A stretch of DNA of 64,000 bases, taken from contig DASTXE010000001.1 in the NCBI GenBank assembly GCA_035765535.1, forward strand, positions 1 through 64,000, given 5' to 3'. The position numbers were made by a program, and so were the translations under genes. Below the pieces are notes generated by a model, which had not been told where the DNA came from, ran no database searches, and worked only from the letters and a program-made list of their open reading frames with translations. This DNA is from Rickettsiales bacterium. Lineage in GTDB: Bacteria; Pseudomonadota; Alphaproteobacteria; Rickettsiales; JABCZZ01. How positions within the stretch are numbered: the first letter of the stretch is position 1; each line of letters opens with the position of its first letter. Below are positions 18,765-26,638 of the stretch, piece after piece.

Positions 18765-19259
18765 ATGAAACGCTTGGCAAGAATGAGTATGGCACTGCTT
18801 TGTATGCTCGCAGGGAATGCCTATGCCACAAAGCCTTGCACGCCGCCCAGCGACCAATGGTTTGCGGAACATGTTACACAGAAATCGGATGCGGTCATTT
18901 ACGCTAAAATTATCAGTTACAGCAACTTTACCGATAAGACGGACAAAGCGTGGACCAAAGTACAGGTGATGAAGTTGCTGCATAGCGAAATGATGATTCC
19001 TCCCAATCTGACTATCCATAGCTGGCAAGCGAATCTTGCCCCTTGGTATGACTACAGGAAAGGGGACTATGTAGTGCTCTGGCTAAAAGGGGATGCGCGC
19101 GCCTTCACGCCGACCGATCTGAGCTGGAATCAATGCGTTCCATCCGTCTGGCGCGTGCGCGAAGATGGGCAGGTCTATGACCTGCTGCAGAACAACCATT
19201 GGATGTCACTGGAAGAGGTTGAAGAAATGGTGACCTATACAGCAAATACAGCGCATTAA
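18765..19259 (+). CDS. Exported protein of unknown function
   Basis: 164 residues from the ATG at 18765, with a near-perfect AAGGAGG five bases upstream. A typical signal peptide of about 20 residues ends GNAYA. The mature part has two Cys (in KPCTPP near the start and WNQCVP near residue 130) that could form a disulfide, which suits the periplasm. The pattern of a Cys-rich start, a strand with SDAVIYAKII, and KGDYVVLWLKG loosely recalls small netrin/TIMP-like OB-fold modules, but this is only a resemblance. It lies between hisH and a GNAT gene with no obvious role in histidine synthesis. Confidence 0.8.
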   Translation: MKRLARMSMALLCMLAGNAYATKPCTPPSDQWFAEHVTQKSDAVIYAKIISYSNFTDKTDKAWTKVQVMKLLHSEMMIPPNLTIHSWQANLAPWYDYRKGDYVVLWLKGDARAFTPTDLSWNQCVPSVWRVREDGQVYDLLQNNHWMSLEEVEEMVTYTANTAH

Positions 19260-19313
19260 TCCGGCTTTCTTACTGCATCTTGACTTCCCGTTGCGCCTAT
19301 TTATATTCCATGC

Positions 19314-19850
19314 ATGACAAACATTAAAGTCGAACAGCTTTACGAACTGAATTCCGCCGATCTGGAAGATCTCTGCCAGGCAACGGATGACGCAATACGT
19401 GACGGAATCGGCTTCAACTGGGTTTCTCCTCCCGCGCGGGATGTGCTGGAAACTTTCTGGCGCGGCGTACTGGTCGTACCGGAGCGCATCCTGTTTGGCG
19501 GCAGGCTGGACGGAACACTCGCGGCTTCCATTCAATTGCTGAAACCGGGTCCCTCGAAACAGACGACTTCTTTTTCCGCGACTATCGGCTATCACTTTGT
19601 TGCTCCCTGGGCGCGCGGCCACGGACTCGCGAAAGGTTTGCTGCAGGCTGCCGAAGCGGAAGCGCGTTCCCAAGGCTTCTCCGTACTGGTGCTGAACGTG
19701 CGTGAGACACAGGAAGCGGCGTTAAAGCTCTATCAAGAGAATGGCTATACACGCTGGGGCGTCATGCCGTATTACGAAATGGTTGGCGACACGATGATTG
19801 CAGGCCATTATTTTTATAAAAACATCAAACCCATCATGAAAATTGTCTAA
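19314..19850 (+). CDS. GNAT-family N-acetyltransferase
   Basis: 178 residues. The acetyl-CoA-binding motif A is visible as VAPWARGHGLAKGLLQAAE (about 96-114), followed by SVLVLNVRETQEAALKLYQENGY, the usual beta5-alpha4 end of the fold. The acceptor substrate cannot be inferred. It ends 3 bases before hisA, so the two are co-transcribed; GNAT genes within his clusters occur in some alphaproteobacteria without a known histidine function. Confidence 0.88.
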   Translation: MTNIKVEQLYELNSADLEDLCQATDDAIRDGIGFNWVSPPARDVLETFWRGVLVVPERILFGGRLDGTLAASIQLLKPGPSKQTTSFSATIGYHFVAPWARGHGLAKGLLQAAEAEARSQGFSVLVLNVRETQEAALKLYQENGYTRWGVMPYYEMVGDTMIAGHYFYKNIKPIMKIV

Positions 19851-19853
19851 CCT

Positions 19854-20585
19854 ATGATTCTTTACCCTGCGATTGATCTCAAAGACGGAAAATGCGTGCG
19901 CCTGCTACGCGGTGAAATGGATAAAGCGACGGTATTTTCCGATAAACCGCACGAACAGGCTAAACGCTTTGAAGAAGCAGGATTTCATTGGCTACATCTG
20001 GTGGATCTCAACGGCGCATTTGAGGGAAAGCCGGTGAATGCCAAGGCCGTGAGCACCATCATCACGAACGTTAATATGCTGACGCAGCTTGGCGGTGGCA
20101 TCCGTGATATGGAAACGATTGAGAACTGGCTTTCCGTCGGCATCAACCGCGTTATCCTCGGTACGATTGCACTCAAGAATCCGGCGCTGGTTATCAATGC
20201 CTGCCGCGCTTTCCCGGACCAGATCGCTGTGGGTATCGACGCCAAAGGCGGCAAGGCCGCCACTGACGGCTGGGCGAAAGTGTCGGAAATGTCGGCGATT
20301 GACCTCGCGCTGAAATTCGAGGATGCAGGCGTGAGCGCGATCATCTACACCGATATCAATCGCGACGGCGCAATGCAGGGCCCCAATATCGAAGAAACGG
20401 CAAAGCTCGCTGAACGTCTCTCTACACCGGTGATCCTGTCTGGCGGTATCTCCAAATTGTCTGATATTGCAGATATTAAGAAGAAGCAGCATGCGGGCAT
20501 TGAAGGCGTGATTATTGGCCGGGCGCTCTATGACGGCGCAATCGATCCGCGCGAAGCACTGAAAACGGCTAATAGCAATACCTGA
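19854..20585 (+). CDS. hisA: ProFAR isomerase (HisA)
   Basis: 243 residues, a (beta/alpha)8 barrel. It isomerises the aminoaldose ProFAR to the aminoketose PRFAR, the substrate of HisH-HisF. Visible are AIDLKDGKCVRL with catalytic Asp8, the first phosphate loop QLGGGIRD, IYTDINRDGAMQGPNIE (second catalytic Asp) and ILSGGISKLSD. hisF normally follows but does not here; argB comes after ~150 bases containing its own promoter. Confidence 0.96.
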   Translation: MILYPAIDLKDGKCVRLLRGEMDKATVFSDKPHEQAKRFEEAGFHWLHLVDLNGAFEGKPVNAKAVSTIITNVNMLTQLGGGIRDMETIENWLSVGINRVILGTIALKNPALVINACRAFPDQIAVGIDAKGGKAATDGWAKVSEMSAIDLALKFEDAGVSAIIYTDINRDGAMQGPNIEETAKLAERLSTPVILSGGISKLSDIADIKKKQHAGIEGVIIGRALYDGAIDPREALKTANSNT

Positions 20586-20676
20586 TTAAATACAACTATA
20601 TCAATTGGTTGTAGCGTTGTTGCGCCTGCGAAGATTATTGCGCATCCAATAATTGCCTGCAGCGGGGTCAAATCTA

Positions 20677-20704
20677 TTGACATCAGCCAGTTCCATAGTA
20701 ATTA
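20677..20704 (+). promoter_or_regulatory. Sigma-70 promoter candidate for argB
   Basis: TTGACA, 16 bases, TAATTA, about 35 bases before the argB ATG. The -35 is consensus; the -10 is moderate. Confidence 0.55.
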
Positions 20705-20738
20705 AAGCGATAATTCAAATTTATTCCCCGGAACTGCT

Positions 20739-21641
20739 ATGAAACATATGAACGAAACCACGGAATCGTGGATCAGGACGGCTAAAACTCTGTCGGAAGC
20801 TTTGCCTTACATGCGCCAGTTCGCAGGGGAAACGTTCGTCATCAAATACGGCGGCCATGCAATGGGTGAGGAAGCGCTTTCGCATCAATTTGCACGCGAT
20901 GTGATCCTGATGAAGCAGGTCGGCATTAATCCGGTGATCGTTCATGGCGGCGGCCCGCAGATCGGCAAGATGCTGGATCGGTTGAAAATCCAGAGCTCAT
21001 TCGTGGACGGTCTGCGCGTGACGGATGCGGCGACAGTGGAAATCGTGGAAATGGTACTGTCTGGCTCTATCAACAAGCAGATCGTAACTGCAATTAACGC
21101 AGCAGGTGGTAAGGCAATCGGTCTCTCGGGCAAAGATGCTGGGTTGATTCAGGCGAAGCGCGTCACGCGTAAAATAAAAGATCCGGACTCCAACATCGAG
21201 CGTGCACTCGATCTGGGGTTTGTCGGGGAACCGTCAGTGATCGATCCCATGATCCTCGATACGCTTTACCAGTCCGATATCATTCCGGTCATCGCGCCGA
21301 TTGGCCTTGGCGAGCATGGCGAAACTTACAATATTAACGCCGATACAGTGGCCGGGGCGATTGCCGCTTCCATCGAAGCTCGCAAGCTGATTATTCTGAC
21401 TGACGTCAGCGGTGTGCTGGATAAGGAAGGCGCCATGATCAGTGAGCTGACCGCGAAAGAAGCCCGCAAGCTCATCAAAAACGGCACGATCACAGGCGGC
21501 ATGATACCGAAGATCGAAACCTGCATGCACGCGGTGGAGAATGGCTGCGGTGCTGCACATATCCTGAATGGCAGGGTAGAGCATGTCATGCTGATCGAGA
21601 CCTTCACCGCGCACGGTGCGGGCACGATGATAGCCGCTTAA
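20739..21641 (+). CDS. argB: Acetylglutamate kinase
   Basis: 300 residues. Phosphorylates N-acetyl-L-glutamate with ATP in arginine synthesis. Typical segments: [11 protein letters not shown] (ATP phosphate-binding Lys), [49 protein letters not shown] and [12 protein letters not shown]. An N-terminal helix ([25 protein letters not shown]) is of the kind found in hexameric, arginine-inhibited enzymes, so feedback control is likely. No other arg gene is nearby. Confidence 0.97.
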   Translation: MKHMNETTESWIRTAKTLSEALPYMRQFAGETFVIKYGGHAMGEEALSHQFARDVILMKQVGINPVIVHGGGPQIGKMLDRLKIQSSFVDGLRVTDAATVEIVEMVLSGSINKQIVTAINAAGGKAIGLSGKDAGLIQAKRVTRKIKDPDSNIERALDLGFVGEPSVIDPMILDTLYQSDIIPVIAPIGLGEHGETYNINADTVAGAIAASIEARKLIILTDVSGVLDKEGAMISELTAKEARKLIKNGTITGGMIPKIETCMHAVENGCGAAHILNGRVEHVMLIETFTAHGAGTMIAA

Positions 21642-21645
21642 TATG

Positions 21646-22155
21646 CTAGCTGGGTTTTCCCGGTTGGCGCAGCCGTTCACCGAACCAGCCGATCACGCGC
21701 TGTAGATGCTCGGGATTGACCGTCTTTACATAATTACCGGCGAGCCCCGCAATGGTTTGCGCGCGTAACGCATCGCGCCACGCTTTATCGGCTTTCATCA
21801 TCGCGACATGAATACCGCAAGGAAGACGGTAGCCATCCGGATTACAGGAGGCAAGGGGGCCGCGCTGGCGAATTTCCGTACAGCGGAACGTGGGCTCTTT
21901 CCCGTCGATGGCTTCCACTATATCAAGCAGTGTAATATTCTCCGCTGCCCGCAACAGGCGATAGCCTCCTTTGGGGCCGGGAACCGATTCCACAATACCC
22001 GCATTGGCCAGCGCCTGAAGATGTTTGGCGAGATAGGTTTCCGACAGGCCATGATATTCCGCGAGCACTTTAGTTGGCAACGTCGCCCCGGTCGGCATGC
22101 CGGAAAGTACGCTGACGCAATGCACAGCCCACTCAATTCCTTCGTTTAATTTCAT
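21646..22155 (-). CDS. Rrf2-family transcriptional regulator with three cysteines
   Basis: 169 residues. A winged helix-turn-helix (about 10-70, with KVLAEYHGLSETYLAKHLQALANAGIVES and GPKGGYRL) is followed by Cys92, Cys104 and Cys113, the region that holds an Fe-S cluster or acts as a redox switch in IscR, NsrR and relatives. Spacing C-X11-C-X8-C. It is divergent from an AhpD-like gene, with 138 bases between starts containing a promoter and a dyad. It probably represses that gene in response to oxidative or nitrosative signals. Confidence 0.88.
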   Translation of the reverse strand: MKLNEGIEWAVHCVSVLSGMPTGATLPTKVLAEYHGLSETYLAKHLQALANAGIVESVPGPKGGYRLLRAAENITLLDIVEAIDGKEPTFRCTEIRQRGPLASCNPDGYRLPCGIHVAMMKADKAWRDALRAQTIAGLAGNYVKTVNPEHLQRVIGWFGERLRQPGKPS

Positions 22156-22192
22156 ATCTCATCCATAAGAATAATTTTATCGGATTTTATCA

Positions 22193-22244
22193 TGGACAAT
22201 TTATATCCACGATATTATATTCTGGTTAAATCCTATCCGGGATT
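22193..22244 (+). promoter_or_regulatory. Promoter and candidate operator for the AhpD-like gene
   Basis: TGGACA, 17 bases, TATATT gives a good sigma-70 promoter. At the expected transcription start lies the dyad AATCC-TATCCG-GGATT (22229-22244), well placed for a repressor such as the divergent Rrf2 protein. Confidence 0.5.
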
Positions 22245-22293
22245 ATAACGCGTTTAAGTGTATAGTGCAACTAACCGAAAAGGAGATAAGACC

Positions 22294-22761
22294 ATGAAGG
22301 AACGCCTGAATTTTATCAAAGCTGCGCCAAGTGCCTACAAGGCCATGAGCCAGCTTGAACAATATATCCGTAACTGTGGACTCGAAATGCCACTGATCGA
22401 ACTGGTCAAAATCCGTTCTTCGCAGATCAATGGCTGCGGCTATTGCCTCGATATGCATACGAAGGATGCGCGTGCGGCAGGGGAAACGGAACAGCGTATA
22501 TATGTTTTGCCAGCCTGGAGGGAGGCGCCGTTCTATACACCGCGTGAACGCGCTGCACTTGAATGGGCGGAGACGGTGACGCTGGTTTCGCAGACCCATG
22601 TACCGGATGAAGTGTATGAGCGCGTAAAGCAACAATTCACAGAAGAGGAACTGGTTAATTTGACGTTGGTCATTAACACAATCAATTCATGGAACCGCCT
22701 TGTCATCAGCTTCCGTCCTGAAGTCGGTGGCTACCATCCGGGACAGCATGCCGCGGCGTAA
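22294..22761 (+). CDS. Carboxymuconolactone decarboxylase/AhpD-family protein
   Basis: 155 residues from the ATG with AAAGGAG at a normal distance; an in-frame GTG 12 codons earlier lacks a site. The AhpD core SSQINGCGYCLDMHTKDARAAGE holds the CxxC-x(2)-H redox motif of alkylhydroperoxidases, here CGYCLDMH. The family reduces peroxides with thiol cofactors, or is of unknown substrate. The redox motif and the divergent three-Cys Rrf2 regulator fit a peroxide or nitrosative-stress response. Confidence 0.9.
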   Translation: MKERLNFIKAAPSAYKAMSQLEQYIRNCGLEMPLIELVKIRSSQINGCGYCLDMHTKDARAAGETEQRIYVLPAWREAPFYTPRERAALEWAETVTLVSQTHVPDEVYERVKQQFTEEELVNLTLVINTINSWNRLVISFRPEVGGYHPGQHAAA

Positions 22762-22770
22762 TAAGAGCGA

Positions 22771-22802
22771 TTCATGCCTCGCGTGAAAGCGCGGGGCATG
22801 AA
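22771..22802 (+). terminator. Hairpin after the AhpD-like gene
   Basis: 13-bp stem TTCATGCCTCGCG/CGCGGGGCATGAA (one T-G wobble) with a 6-base loop, 9 bases past the stop. There is no T-run. Confidence 0.55.
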
Positions 22803-22817
22803 CATGGCGATTACAGG

Positions 22818-22846
22818 TTGTTGTGAATCGCAGATTGTTATATATT
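22818..22846 (+). promoter_or_regulatory. Promoter candidate for a small RNA
   Basis: TTGTTG, 17 bases, TATATT. The -10 is good and the -35 weak. Transcription would start near 22853, just before a structured segment that ends in a terminator. Confidence 0.4.
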
Positions 22847-22852
22847 TCTATA

Positions 22853-22982
22853 GTCGACAAAGGACATGATCGGCAATGGTAAGCCCGATCCGTTTCTCGA
22901 AAGGAAGCGTCCTGTTCCACTCATTATAAGTGTGAACCCGCGGCAAGCTAGGCACAATGTGCCGAAGCTTGGGCGGGTTTTG
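22853..22982 (+). ncRNA. Candidate structured small RNA (about 130 nt)
   Basis: No credible ORF here. The sequence folds into a three-way junction: P1 AGGAC/GTCCT (22861-22865 with 22909-22913), P2 GATCGG/CCGATC (22868-22873 with 22885-22890), and P3 GTTTC/GGAAGC with a TCGAAA loop (about 22892-22908). A three-tier hairpin follows and ends in TTTTG. It has its own promoter candidate, and the downstream gene appears to have a separate promoter (CTGACA, 17 bases, TATTTA at 23001-23029). This favours an independent RNA over a riboswitch. It matches no family I can name. Confidence 0.5.
22935..22981 (+). terminator. Three-tier terminator hairpin
   Basis: Nested stems AACCCGC/GCGGGTT, CAAGCT/AGCTTG and GGCAC/GTGCC, with small internal loops, followed by TTTG. 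Confidence 0.75.
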
Positions 22983-23048
22983 TCATATTAAAGGTATTAT
23001 CTGACAAATTTCTCCCAGGCTATTATTTAACCTTAAGGAGGATTAGTC

Positions 23049-23366
23049 ATGCCTGTAATTGATGTTAGTGAGCGTCTTATAACGCAGATCAATGTATTTA
23101 CTGTTCAACCTGAAAATCAGGAAAGACTCATAGAGTTGCTTAAAGAAGCTGCGCATTATGTCAGCGATGTACCAGGCTGGGTTTCCGCTTCTTTGCATCG
23201 CAGTCTTGATGGAAGGCAGGTGGTTAATTACGCGCAATGCCGGAATTATACAGCGCAGGAAGCGGTCATGGATAAACTTAGAAAGGGTGGCTTCTTTGAA
23301 AGGAACAGCCGATTAGGAGTTGCCCATCCATGCCTATATGAAGTGGCATATACTTTAGATAAATAA
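23049..23366 (+). CDS. Antibiotic-biosynthesis-monooxygenase-like (ABM) domain protein
   Basis: 105 residues after a strong AAGGAGG. A single ferredoxin-like ABM domain: INVFTVQPENQERLIELLKEA, then VPGWVSASLHRSLDGRQVVNYAQC and a C-terminal VAYTLDK strand. Members are small cytosolic dimers: quinol monooxygenases, haem-degrading enzymes or proteins of unknown activity. No catalytic assignment is possible. It stands alone downstream of the candidate small RNA. A 10-bp inverted repeat (23376-23385 with 23434-23443) follows and could terminate both convergent genes. Confidence 0.85.
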   Translation: MPVIDVSERLITQINVFTVQPENQERLIELLKEAAHYVSDVPGWVSASLHRSLDGRQVVNYAQCRNYTAQEAVMDKLRKGGFFERNSRLGVAHPCLYEVAYTLDK

Positions 23367-23418
23367 AGAGCCGAAAAGACCGGAAGATTCGGTTTCAGCA
23401 GGTCACATTAAAGTGTTC

Positions 23419-24045
23419 CTAGTGCACTAGATTTTCCGGTCTTGTCACCGGATTGCGGAAGGATGTTTTCGGCATGAACAGACGCAGCTTTTCCGTGAAG
23501 CTTTGAAATTCCTCAGCATCAATAACGCCTATCTGTTTGAGCCAGGCAAATTTCTGCATTTCTTTTTCACGGTCATTGGCAAAATTTACAAACCCGTGCA
23601 ATTCTCGCATACGCGCGCGCCAGCGCGTCTTAATCATTTCCATGATGCGATCATGGTGCGTACCATCCATGATACGGATTTTTCCATCGGCAACATTCAG
23701 TAAGGTATATCTAACTTCTACTCTCCACAGGCAAAGTGCGATACCGGAAAGAATAAGAACGCTTGAGATAACATCGATTGCCGTACCCGCAACTTCCGTC
23801 AGGTGCGGAAAGAAGCTCGGATGCAGCAACGCTACAGCCAGCGAGAACATATAGAGGAACATACCGGTGCGGTAAAAATAGCTGTAGCGCATAGTGGCGC
23901 TGGTGGGCTTGGCGACATCTACATCTTCATAACGAAACCTGCTGCTGAGGGCTCCGCTGCGATCATTATAGCTGAAAAGCGCATCCTCATCGCCAAACTC
24001 GAATTTCAGCGTAACGCCGTGTTTTTTCTGCGTGATGGTTTCCAT
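23419..24045 (-). CDS. Membrane protein of unknown function, downstream of secF
   Basis: 208 residues. A hydrophilic N-terminus of about 55 residues is followed by two hydrophobic helices (about 57-75 and 85-108), then a cytosolic-looking basic/aromatic C-terminal half (WRARMRELHGFVNFANDREKEMQKFAWLKQIGVIDAEEF). I do not recognise a family. It starts 3 bases after the secF stop, so it is translated from the same message, but a role in secretion is only guilt by position. Confidence 0.82.
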   Translation of the reverse strand: METITQKKHGVTLKFEFGDEDALFSYNDRSGALSSRFRYEDVDVAKPTSATMRYSYFYRTGMFLYMFSLAVALLHPSFFPHLTEVAGTAIDVISSVLILSGIALCLWRVEVRYTLLNVADGKIRIMDGTHHDRIMEMIKTRWRARMRELHGFVNFANDREKEMQKFAWLKQIGVIDAEEFQSFTEKLRLFMPKTSFRNPVTRPENLVH

Positions 24046-24048
24046 GGG

Positions 24049-24972
24049 TTATGCAGCCTTGGCTTCTTTAGCTTCGCGGATTTTGAGATAAATGAGCGTC
24101 GGTGCGGAAATGTAAATGGAAGAGTAGGTGCCCACAACGATGCCGAACACGAGCGACCAGCTGAAACCACGGATTACTTCGCCGCCAAACAGCGCAAGTG
24201 CGAGTGCGGCAAGCAAGGTGGTGGAAGAGGTGAGCACCGTACGTGCAAGCGTCTCGTTCATGCTGAGATTCAGCAGATCGTCAAACGGCATTTTCTTATA
24301 GCGGCGCATATTCTCACGGATACGGTCATAGATCACCACCGAGTCGTTCATCGAATAACCGATGATCGTAAGAACAGCGGCGACCGCATTTAATCCAAAA
24401 TCGAAATGCGAGATCGCATAGAATCCAATGACCATGACCGTGTCATGCACAAGCGCCAGCAGCGTACCCACGCCGAACTGCCATTCGAAGCGGAACCAGA
24501 CATAGCCCATAATGGCAAGGCAGGCAAAAACAGTAGCCAGAACGCCGCTGCGGATCAATTCCTGCCCAACGGTAGGACCGACAAATTCCATATTGCGGTA
24601 ATCGATCTTGCCCGGCACAGCGTCCGCCAGCAGCGTCTTCACTTTCTGCACGAGCGTGTTTTGTTCCTGATTTTTCGGCGACTGAATGCGGATCATCACA
24701 TCGCGCGGATCGCCGAAACTCTGCAGCGAAACTTCACCGAGCCCTTTACCGTCCAGCGTGTCGCGCATCTTGGCGAGATCGGCCGGCTGTTCGGTGCGCA
24801 GTTCCACCAGCACACCGCCGGTGAAGTCAATGCCCCAGTTCAGACCGTGCGTTGCCAGCACGAAAAAAGAGATGAGCGTGAACAGGATCGATATGCCGAA
24901 GCCGAACCAACGTGTGCCTATGAAATCGATCTTCGTCTTGTTGGAGAAAATATGCAGCGGGATGAGTTTCAT
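24049..24972 (-). CDS. secF: Protein translocase subunit SecF
   Basis: 307 residues from the first ATG; a TTG 13 codons upstream is less likely. Six-helix RND-like subunit that with SecD uses the proton gradient to pull exported proteins through SecYEG. Visible are IDFIGTRWFGFGISILFT (TM1), LNWGIDFTGGVLVEL, the periplasmic domain, VGPTVGQELIRSGV, GYSMNDSVVIYDRIRENMR and TLARTVLTSSTTLLAALALALFGG. secD, usually directly upstream, is absent; an MFS gene diverges there instead. Confidence 0.97.
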   Translation of the reverse strand: MKLIPLHIFSNKTKIDFIGTRWFGFGISILFTLISFFVLATHGLNWGIDFTGGVLVELRTEQPADLAKMRDTLDGKGLGEVSLQSFGDPRDVMIRIQSPKNQEQNTLVQKVKTLLADAVPGKIDYRNMEFVGPTVGQELIRSGVLATVFACLAIMGYVWFRFEWQFGVGTLLALVHDTVMVIGFYAISHFDFGLNAVAAVLTIIGYSMNDSVVIYDRIRENMRRYKKMPFDDLLNLSMNETLARTVLTSSTTLLAALALALFGGEVIRGFSWSLVFGIVVGTYSSIYISAPTLIYLKIREAKEAKAA

Positions 24973-25045
24973 GGCGATTGCGAAATGTTTGTATATATGC
25001 GATATAGCCAAATAAAACAGTTTTCCGTTCGCCGCAATATAAAAG

Positions 25046-26260
25046 ATGTCTTCTTCACTTTATCCGCATATTCCCGAGCGTTCCATATTGTGGATCATCG
25101 GTGCGATTCAGTTTGTGAATATTCTGGATTTCATGATGGTTATGCCGCTGGGGCCGGACTTTGCCAAAGCGCTTGGAATGTATGAGAGCGATCTCGGCTG
25201 GATCGGTGGCAGCTATACGGCGGCCGCAGCAGTGTCGGGTATTGTGTGTTCATTGTTCATCGATGGGTTTGACCGTAAGAAAGCCATACTCACTGCATTC
25301 GGTGGGTTGATGATTGCCACGGCGCTCGGCGGTTGCGCGTGGAGTTTTTCGTCGCTTCTGATATGCCGTATTCTGGCCGGAATATTTGGCGGTCCGGCAA
25401 CTTCATTGGCATGGGCAATTGTGGCGGATGTCGTGGAACCAGCGCGCCGCGGTCATGCAATGGGCAAGATCATGTCGGCTTTCTCTCTGGCGGCGATATT
25501 CGGTGTGCCGTTCGGTTTGGAAGTGGCGCATCTGGGAAATTGGGCTACACCATTTTTTACCACAGCCGCTCTCGGGGTGATCGTCATACTGGCTGCTACA
25601 AAACTGATGCCGGAAATGAAAGCGCATCTCGCACATGTGCATACGAAAACATCGCTTTCCTATCTGCTGAAACTTCTGGCCAAGCCGATCAACCGTCTCA
25701 CCTATCTGTACGTCTTCATCGCCATGATCGCGAGTTTTACCTTGATTCCGAATCTCTCCGCCTATGTGCAGTACAACATGCATTATCCGCGCGCCGATCT
25801 GGGCTGGCTGTATAGCGTCGGCGGAGTGGTGAGTTTTATCACGGTGCAGATGACGGGCAAGATTGTGGATCGTTTCAACTCATTCATCACGAGCTTTATC
25901 AGCATGACCGTATTTATAATCATGCTGTTTGTGTCGTTCATAATGCCGATTAAGGCAATGTCCGCGACAGCTTTCTTCATGCTGACAATGTTTGCCATGG
26001 GAATGCGCAATGTAAGCTCTACGACACTGGCTACTAAGATTCCACCCCCACAGGAAAGGGCGGGCTTTATGTCGCTCTTTTCTTGTGTACAGGGGATAGG
26101 AATGGCGTGTGGTGCTTTTTTATCCACGCGTCTGCTGAGTGAAAATAGCGATAAAAGCCTCAATGGCATGGATCATATCGCCATGCTCTCTATCGTTACA
26201 TCGCTTATGGTGCCGTTGCTGATCAGGGTCGTAGAGCAGCGCTTGCGCAGGCCGCAATAA
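25046..26260 (+). CDS. MFS transporter (DHA1/AraJ-like)
   Basis: 404 residues and about 12 hydrophobic helices. It starts SILWIIGAIQFVNILDFMMVMPLGPDFAKALG, the pattern of AraJ/YdhP-type exporters. The TM2-TM3 loop has IDGFDRKKAI, a variant of the MFS signature. TM4-TM5 contains GGPATSLAWAIVADVVEPARRGHAMG. Substrate unknown; probably a small-molecule efflux pump. It is divergent from secF. The next gene downstream converges immediately, with no bases between the stops. Confidence 0.88.
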   Translation: MSSSLYPHIPERSILWIIGAIQFVNILDFMMVMPLGPDFAKALGMYESDLGWIGGSYTAAAAVSGIVCSLFIDGFDRKKAILTAFGGLMIATALGGCAWSFSSLLICRILAGIFGGPATSLAWAIVADVVEPARRGHAMGKIMSAFSLAAIFGVPFGLEVAHLGNWATPFFTTAALGVIVILAATKLMPEMKAHLAHVHTKTSLSYLLKLLAKPINRLTYLYVFIAMIASFTLIPNLSAYVQYNMHYPRADLGWLYSVGGVVSFITVQMTGKIVDRFNSFITSFISMTVFIIMLFVSFIMPIKAMSATAFFMLTMFAMGMRNVSSTTLATKIPPPQERAGFMSLFSCVQGIGMACGAFLSTRLLSENSDKSLNGMDHIAMLSIVTSLMVPLLIRVVEQRLRRPQ

Positions 26261-26464
26261 TCAGTGTCTTGATTCGGAAGAAGAGTGAAGAATCACTCTG
26301 ACATGGTCGCCTTGGATAACGCCTGCGCGCTGCAGCATATGAATTGTATCGACCGTGCGCGGAAACTGTGATGAGGTAATAGTATGGCCTGGAACAGTAG
26401 CCGCAACAGGCTTTAATTCGGTTGCCAGTTGTTCCAATGATATTTCCTGAATGAACTCAGCCAT
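26261..26464 (-). CDS. Small protein of unknown function (67 aa)
   Basis: 67 residues, with GAGAGGA before the ATG. Mixed composition with no signal peptide or TM helix. The N-terminal MAEFIQEISLEQLATEL is amphipathic, the middle is TITSSQFPRTVDTIHMLQRAGV, and the C-terminus is Ser/His-rich. The good ribosome site and its own intergenic space support it being real. No family recognised. Confidence 0.55.
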   Translation of the reverse strand: MAEFIQEISLEQLATELKPVAATVPGHTITSSQFPRTVDTIHMLQRAGVIQGDHVRVILHSSSESRH

Positions 26465-26638
26465 GATAATTCCTCTCTTGTTAGAGAGATAATAGCACCG
26501 AATGGTTAAGGTTTTATGACGGGAAGGCGTTTTTCTTCAGTGAAAATGCAAAAACAGAAAATGATGTGCTGCTATCTAACAGATAGAAAACCGTAAAAGC
26601 TACGAATGCAGTAGATTCAAATGAGCCGCGCCGAAATA

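Noticed and set aside
22853-22982. Riboswitch controlling the ABM gene
   Set aside because: The hairpin ends in a terminator, but a separate promoter-like sequence follows it before the gene, so an independent RNA is the simpler reading; it also matches no riboswitch class I know.
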